A stretch of DNA of 20,165 nt from Candidatus Beckwithbacteria bacterium CG23_combo_of_CG06-09_8_20_14_all_47_9. Its GTDB lineage: Bacteria; Patescibacteriota; Microgenomatia; UBA1400; CG1-02-47-37. The notes beneath the pieces were generated by a model, which saw only the letters and a program-made list of their open reading frames with translations, did not search any database and was not told where the DNA came from. Location of the stretch: positions 1 to 20,165 of the forward strand of contig PCSQ01000066.1 of assembly GCA_002772455.1 (NCBI GenBank), in the 5' to 3' direction. Shown here piece by piece: positions 15,873 to 20,165 of the stretch (within the stretch, counting starts at the first letter, position 1; every line of letters starts with the position of its first letter). Made by a program: the position numbers and the translations under genes.

Positions 15873-15893
15873 CTTCAGGGAGAGTCCCTGAAG
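15873..15893 (+). repeat. GAG-loop hairpin repeat, copy I (GGGA type), between convergent RAYT 2 and acyl-CoA synthetase
   Basis: Identical in its 21 bases to copy H. It starts 1 bp after the RAYT stop. Read on the minus strand it supplies the last residues FRDSP and the TGA stop of the acyl-CoA synthetase. Confidence 0.95.
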
Positions 15894-17794
15894 GTGGTGA
15901 TTTTGAGGTCGACGATGGTGACACTGGTTTCGGTTAAAATGGCCGGGTTGATTTCCAACTCTTGAACCGATTGGAATTCTTCGATCAGCTGACAGGCGTT
16001 GAGAATTAATTTGACTATTGCTTTGACGGCCAGTTTAACTCCGTTTCGATAACCGAAAATAATCTGGCCGATCCGGGTTTGCCGGAGTAAATTGGCAATC
16101 AGTTTTTCGTTGACCGGCAAAAATACCCGGGCAAGGTCCCGGTACAGCTCGGTATAAACTCCTCCGCCGCCAAGGGTCAGCAGCACCGGCCAGCCGGGTT
16201 CGCGCTTCAGGCCGATAAACAGTTCGTGGCCGGCAGTTAACTGCGGCTGGGCCAGAATCAGCGGAAATTTTTGCGCCAGCCGGCGGTAGGCGGTTTTAAC
16301 GGCGGCGCCGGTTTTTAAATTAAGATAAATAGCTTTGGCTTCGGTGCGGTGGGCGCCGGCACTGGGGTCGGCTTTGAGCACCACCGGCCAGGAAAAATCG
16401 GCCGGTTTGACCGGCTGATCCAAGGTAATTGTTTTAACCAAAGGCAGTTGATAGCGGCGGATTAAACTTTGCGCCTGTTTCCAGGTTAAACGGCCTTCAG
16501 GGAGAGTCCCTGAAGGTGAATGAATTGGGTAAGACCGCCGGGCAGGATAAAGGTCCAGTTTATGCCCCCGGTGCCATTGCAGCAGGGCGGCCAGGCCGGT
16601 GACCGCCTCTTGGGGTAGTTCGATCGTGGCGATTCGATTTTGGCGTAAAATATTGCCGGCGGTTTCGGTTAACCGGCCGGTCAGCAGGGAGACAATCAAG
16701 GGTTTTTTGACCGATCGGAAACGCCGGACAATTGCCCGGCAGGTAGACTCAATTTGGGTATTAGCCTGAGGGGTAATAATAATCAGATAGGCATCCCGGG
16801 TTTTATCTTTCAGAACCTCGTTTAAAGCCTGGCTAAACCGCCCGGCGCCGGCATCCCCCAGGACGTCAACGGCTTTGGCCACGTCCAAATTCAGACTGCT
16901 GGCCGTATCGGTGGCCAAAATGGCCGGACCGCCGGCGTTAGTGACAATTGCCAGATCGTTATCTTTTAATTCGGGTTCGAGCGAGAAAACTTCCAGCAGG
17001 TTGGTAAAGTCGGTAATGGTTTTTGCCTGCAGACAGCCGGACTGGTTTAAAGCGGCGGTCACGACGGCGCCGGCCGGACTTAAACTGGCGGTGTGGCTTT
17101 GACTGGCCAGCCGGCCGGCCGGAGTTTGGCCGCCGAAAAGAACGATAATCGGTTTTTTCCGGGAAATCCGGCTGGCCAGCTTCAGCCACCCCAGGCCGTC
17201 GGCAAACGATTCCAGGTAAAGAGCAATAATTTTAGTGGCCGAATCATTACCCAAATATTCCAGGAAATCATTTTCAGTCAAACCCAAACGATTGCCTAAA
17301 GAGATAAATTTAGAAAAACCTAAATGTTCCTGCCTGGCCCAGTTGAATAAATAGCTGGCCAGGGCCCCGGATTGAGAGATCAGGCCGATGTTCCCCGGCG
17401 GCGGATCGACTTTAGCAAAAGTGGTGTCCAGCCGGCGGGAAGGATTGGCTACCCCAAAACAGTTGGGGCCCAGAAACGGCACCGGCGGCGGCGGCAAGCT
17501 TACCCCGGCCTCTCCCAGTTCGGCAAAGCCGGAAGAAATCACAATCACCGCCTTAACTTTTTTAGCCACACAGTCGGTGAGGACACCAGGGACAAACCGG
17601 GCCGGAATTGCCACTACGGCCAGATCAATCCGGACTTTAATGTCCGTCACCCGTTGATAGCCAAAACGAGGATTAACCGGATACAGCCGTCCCGGATAGG
17701 CTTTAAGTTTTTGCCATAAGTTATAGCCGACTTTAGTTTTATCTTTAGAAGCGCCGATCAAGGCGATTGACCTTGGTTTAAAAAAATTATCCAT
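15875..17794 (-). CDS. Acetyl-CoA/acyl-CoA synthetase (ADP-forming), fused alpha-beta
   Basis: The enzyme turns acyl-CoA, ADP and phosphate into acid, CoA and ATP, a substrate-level ATP step fitting KorAB. The 639-residue protein has the CoA-binding domain (RSIALIGASKDKTKVG at the start, FLGPNCFGVANP), the ligase-type domains with SQSGALASY and the phosphorylated His234 (SQSHTAS), and a C-terminal ATP-grasp part (VVLKADPSAGAHRTE, LTLGGGGVYTELYRD, LEINPAI). A hairpin repeat encodes residues 427-433 (PSGTLPE) in the linker before the ATP-grasp part, and a second encodes the last residues FRDSP and the stop. It lies 2 bp after gpmI in an operon with eno and gpmI. Acid specificity is unknown; acetate is the simplest guess. 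The usual HKSD motif of the ATP-grasp part reads HRTE. Confidence 0.9.
   Translation of the reverse strand: MDNFFKPRSIALIGASKDKTKVGYNLWQKLKAYPGRLYPVNPRFGYQRVTDIKVRIDLAVVAIPARFVPGVLTDCVAKKVKAVIVISSGFAELGEAGVSLPPPPVPFLGPNCFGVANPSRRLDTTFAKVDPPPGNIGLISQSGALASYLFNWARQEHLGFSKFISLGNRLGLTENDFLEYLGNDSATKIIALYLESFADGLGWLKLASRISRKKPIIVLFGGQTPAGRLASQSHTASLSPAGAVVTAALNQSGCLQAKTITDFTNLLEVFSLEPELKDNDLAIVTNAGGPAILATDTASSLNLDVAKAVDVLGDAGAGRFSQALNEVLKDKTRDAYLIIITPQANTQIESTCRAIVRRFRSVKKPLIVSLLTGRLTETAGNILRQNRIATIELPQEAVTGLAALLQWHRGHKLDLYPARRSYPIHSPSGTLPEGRLTWKQAQSLIRRYQLPLVKTITLDQPVKPADFSWPVVLKADPSAGAHRTEAKAIYLNLKTGAAVKTAYRRLAQKFPLILAQPQLTAGHELFIGLKREPGWPVLLTLGGGGVYTELYRDLARVFLPVNEKLIANLLRQTRIGQIIFGYRNGVKLAVKAIVKLILNACQLIEEFQSVQELEINPAILTETSVTIVDLKITTFRDSP
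16495..16515 (+). repeat. GAG-loop hairpin repeat, copy J (GGGA type), inside acyl-CoA synthetase
   Basis: Identical in its 21 bases to copies H and I, with a C-G flank. The gene is on the other strand, where it reads PSGTLPE in a linker between domains. Its GAG loop points the same way as all intact copies of the window. Confidence 0.95.
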
Positions 17795-17796
17795 AA

Positions 17797-19425
17797 CTAA
17801 ATCAAACTTTTGCCGTTCATTGATGCCGGCTGGTTTAAATTCAGCAGTTTAATGATGGTGGGGGCGACGTCGGCTAACAAGCCGGGCGCCAGTTGCCGGC
17901 TTTTACCCAGGAATTGCCGGCCCACCAGAATGACCGGCACCGGATTATCTGAATGTTCGGTATCGACTTCCCCGGTTTGCAGGTTAATCATTTCTTCAAC
18001 GTTGCCGTGGTCGGCGGTGATTACCGTCGAACCGTCAAGGGCATTGACCGTGCTGACGATTTGGCTCAAAGCGGCGTCGGCCGCGGCACAGGCCATGAGG
18101 GCGGCCGGCAGATTGCCGGTATGGGCGACCATATCCGGGCAGGCAATGTTGACCAGAATGAATTGGTAAGTCATGGCTTTAATTTTTTCGACGACTTTAT
18201 CGGCCAGGGCCGGCGTTGACATTTCCGGCTGGAGGTCATAGGTAGCAACTTTGGGCGACGGCACCATTAACCAGTCTTCGCCGGGAAACGGCTGTTCCCT
18301 TAAGCCGTTAAAATAATAAGTCACAAATCGCTCTTTTTCGCTTTCGGCCATATGGAGTTGGCGCAAATTGGCCTCGGCCAAAACCCGGGCCAGGGGAAAT
18401 TCAACCGACAGCGGCGGCATTACCACCTGGACAGGTAAACCGCTTTGATACTCGGTCATGGTGATAAAAACCAGTTCTTTAAGGACTTTTTGGCGTTTAA
18501 ACGGCGGATTAAAACTGGCTTTTTCCGGTAAATGGCTGTCGAGATACTTATCCTGCAACGGATCAAAGGCCAATTGATTGGCTTCGGCTTCAAAGTTAGG
18601 CAGGACAAACGCTTTAGTCAGCTGGCGGGGCCGGTCGACCCGGAAGTTATAAAAAATAACCGCGTCATTATCTTTAATCAAGCCGATCGGCTGGCCTGCG
18701 GTATCGACAATATTAGTGGGCAAAATAAATTCATCGGTAAGATTGGCGGCATACGAAGTTTTGACCGCTTCAGCGGCTGACAAAGCCAGGTTGGCGACGC
18801 CTTCGGTCAGGCAACGGTAGGCTTTTTCGGTTCTGGCCCAGCGGTGATCGCGGTCAAGGCCATAGTAACGGCCCATGATCGAAGCGATTTGACCCAGGCC
18901 GTGATTTTTGAGTTGGGATTCGACCTGGTCAATATAAACCGCGGCCGTGGTCGGCGGCGAGTCCCGGCCGTCGGTAATCAAATGCAAAGCCAATTTAGCT
19001 AACTGGTTTGACCGGGCAAACTTGATCAGAGCAAACAGGTGTTCGTTGTTGGCATGAACGCCGCCGGAACCGATTAAACCCAAAAGGTGAAGGGTGGAGT
19101 CATGTTTTTTGACGTGGCTGACGGCGGCCATTAAAGCCGGGTTTTGAAAAATTGAGCCATCGGCGATGGCCGTATTAATTCTCGGCAAATCCTGAAACAC
19201 AATTTGGCCGGCGCCCAAATTGATATGGCCGACCTCGGTGTTCCCGTCTTCTCCGGGAGGCAGGCCGACGGCTTGCCCGGAAGCCAAAATCCGCCCCGAC
19301 GGGTAGGCGGCTAACAGCTGGTTGAAAAAAGGAATGTTGGCTTGGGTGATGGCGTTGCCCGGACCGGCCGGAGCGATCCCCCAGCCGTCGAGGACAACGA
19401 GAACCACCGGTTTAATCCCGTTCAT
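17797..19425 (-). CDS. gpmI: 2,3-bisphosphoglycerate-independent phosphoglycerate mutase
   Basis: The enzyme interconverts 3- and 2-phosphoglycerate using two metal ions. The 542-residue protein is slightly longer than the usual 510 or so. Family marks are VLDGWG (metal ligand Asp13), GSGGVHANNEHL, ITDGRDSPP, GRYYGLDRDHRW, FYNFRVDRPRQL, HTGNLPAAL and ADHGNVEEMI. The nucleophile segment, normally GNSEVGH, reads GNTEVGH (codon ACC), so Thr63 replaces the phosphorylated serine. The start overlaps eno by 4 bp (ATGA), and the acyl-CoA synthetase follows after 2 bp. Confidence 0.95.
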   Translation of the reverse strand: MNGIKPVVLVVLDGWGIAPAGPGNAITQANIPFFNQLLAAYPSGRILASGQAVGLPPGEDGNTEVGHINLGAGQIVFQDLPRINTAIADGSIFQNPALMAAVSHVKKHDSTLHLLGLIGSGGVHANNEHLFALIKFARSNQLAKLALHLITDGRDSPPTTAAVYIDQVESQLKNHGLGQIASIMGRYYGLDRDHRWARTEKAYRCLTEGVANLALSAAEAVKTSYAANLTDEFILPTNIVDTAGQPIGLIKDNDAVIFYNFRVDRPRQLTKAFVLPNFEAEANQLAFDPLQDKYLDSHLPEKASFNPPFKRQKVLKELVFITMTEYQSGLPVQVVMPPLSVEFPLARVLAEANLRQLHMAESEKERFVTYYFNGLREQPFPGEDWLMVPSPKVATYDLQPEMSTPALADKVVEKIKAMTYQFILVNIACPDMVAHTGNLPAALMACAAADAALSQIVSTVNALDGSTVITADHGNVEEMINLQTGEVDTEHSDNPVPVILVGRQFLGKSRQLAPGLLADVAPTIIKLLNLNQPASMNGKSLI

Positions 19426-20165
19426 AGTTTTAATTCGGCGGCAATGGCCGATAACCGATTGTATTTGACGACCCGTTCGCCCCGGACCGGAGCGCCGAAC
19501 TTGGTGTAATCGGCTAAAGTGCCGACCGCAAAATCGGCAATAAAGGTATCATTGGTTTCGCCGGAACGATGGGAGACAATTATCTTCCAGCCGGCCTCCC
19601 GGCAAAGATTAATTACCTTGAGTGTCTCGGTAATCGTCCCGATTTGGTTCGGTTTAATCAAAACGGCATTGCAGGCTTTTTTGGCGATGGCTTGTTTGAC
19701 CCGGTCGGGATTAGTCGATAACAGGTCGTCGCCGACGATCAGGCACTGGCTGCCTAAGGCGGCATTCAGCTGGCCCCAGCCGGTCCAATCGTCCTGGTTT
19801 AAACCATCTTCCAGGGAAAATAAGTGAAACTCCTTGACTAATTCGCGGTAATAAACGATTAATTCCTCCCGGCTGTAGGGTTGGGCCCGGTCTTTAATTT
19901 CATAATGACCGTTTCGATAAAAATAATCGGCCGCCACGTCCAAACCCAAAAACACGTCTTTGGCCAGCTGGTAGGGTGTTTGCTTCAGCGACTCGAGAAT
20001 GATCGATAAGGCATCGAGATTGGTGAACAAATCCGGGGCAAACCCGCCCTCGTCGCCGACACTGGTAATCGCCCGGCGGTACTTTAAGGTTTTAAACAGG
20101 GACTGGTAAACCGTTTCGCCGATTTGCAGGGATTGGCTGTAAGTAAACCGGGCCGAAGGAATTAA
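19422..20165 (-). CDS. eno: Enolase, N-terminal part outside window
   Basis: Enolase converts 2-phosphoglycerate to PEP. The frame is open to the right edge, so the start lies beyond base 20165; an apparent start at 20030 is internal, because the family sequence SVGDEGGFAP lies upstream of it. Catalytic and metal-site segments are GDEGG, FLGLDVAAD, SLEDGL, IVGDDLL, the lysine in LIKPNQIGT, SHRSGET, and the lysine in TKFGAPVRGERV. The C-terminus is complete and normal. It is upstream of gpmI in the same operon, with an ATGA overlap. Confidence 0.96.
   Translation of the reverse strand, partial: LIPSARFTYSQSLQIGETVYQSLFKTLKYRRAITSVGDEGGFAPDLFTNLDALSIILESLKQTPYQLAKDVFLGLDVAADYFYRNGHYEIKDRAQPYSREELIVYYRELVKEFHLFSLEDGLNQDDWTGWGQLNAALGSQCLIVGDDLLSTNPDRVKQAIAKKACNAVLIKPNQIGTITETLKVINLCREAGWKIIVSHRSGETNDTFIADFAVGTLADYTKFGAPVRGERVVKYNRLSAIAAELKL

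Noticed and set aside
801..16515. Hairpin copies as a CRISPR array
   Set aside because: Copies are palindromic, irregularly spaced from 77 bp to several kb, and lie inside genes; there are no spacers and no cas genes.
17105..17125. Runs of CCGGCCGG here and at 2661 and 14000 as special sites
   Set aside because: GCCGG-type words are frequent across the whole window and follow codon choice for Ala, Gly, Arg and Pro; no consistent location relative to genes was seen.

Overview
The window is densely coding. Genes often overlap by 4 to 17 bp and no gap exceeds about 100 bp. TGA, TAA and TAG all serve as stops, so the code is the standard bacterial one. The compact layout, a short UvrC, the two-gene 2-oxoacid:ferredoxin oxidoreductase, the ADP-forming acyl-CoA synthetase, a membrane-anchored peptide-binding protein and REP-associated (RAYT) transposases suggest an uncultivated Patescibacteria/CPR bacterium. 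That placement is inference; no marker here fixes the lineage.

Layout. The window opens inside tgt (+), followed by the first RAYT gene (+). A uvrB-uvrA-uvrC nucleotide excision repair operon (-) converges on that RAYT. Divergent from uvrB is a thiamine pyrophosphokinase gene (+), followed directly by tRNA-Arg(TCG) and tRNA-Lys(CTT). A minus-strand operon then encodes a secreted transglutaminase-like protein, a four-helix membrane protein, SecG and a membrane-anchored extracellular solute-binding protein. lexA (+) is divergent from this operon and shares its promoter region. Next come korA-korB (-), a second RAYT gene (+), and a minus-strand operon eno-gpmI-acyl-CoA synthetase that runs off the right edge.

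Function. Enolase and phosphoglycerate mutase lead to PEP and pyruvate. KorAB could oxidise pyruvate or another 2-oxoacid to acyl-CoA, and the ADP-forming synthetase could recover ATP from it. Thiamine pyrophosphokinase would supply the cofactor for KorAB. LexA and UvrBAC form a likely SOS/repair group, though no shared operator was found.

Most notable is a family of 21-bp hairpin repeats made of 9-bp arms around an invariant GAG loop. Nine clear copies and one degenerate copy lie in or at the ends of genes: tgt, both RAYTs, uvrB, thiamine pyrophosphokinase (twice) and the acyl-CoA synthetase (twice). The arms exist in three versions that differ by paired, compensatory changes. Both RAYT proteins carry the repeat in frame at exactly residues 51-57, each in a different version. 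At 21 bp the repeat is seven codons long and is open in four of six frames, so it can sit inside proteins, and it also supplies stop codons at gene ends. It resembles the Rickettsia palindromic elements in behaviour, but here it comes with its probable transposases. This is the best candidate for an undescribed system in the window. A second, unrelated GC-rich 22-bp palindrome lies in frame in the solute-binding protein.
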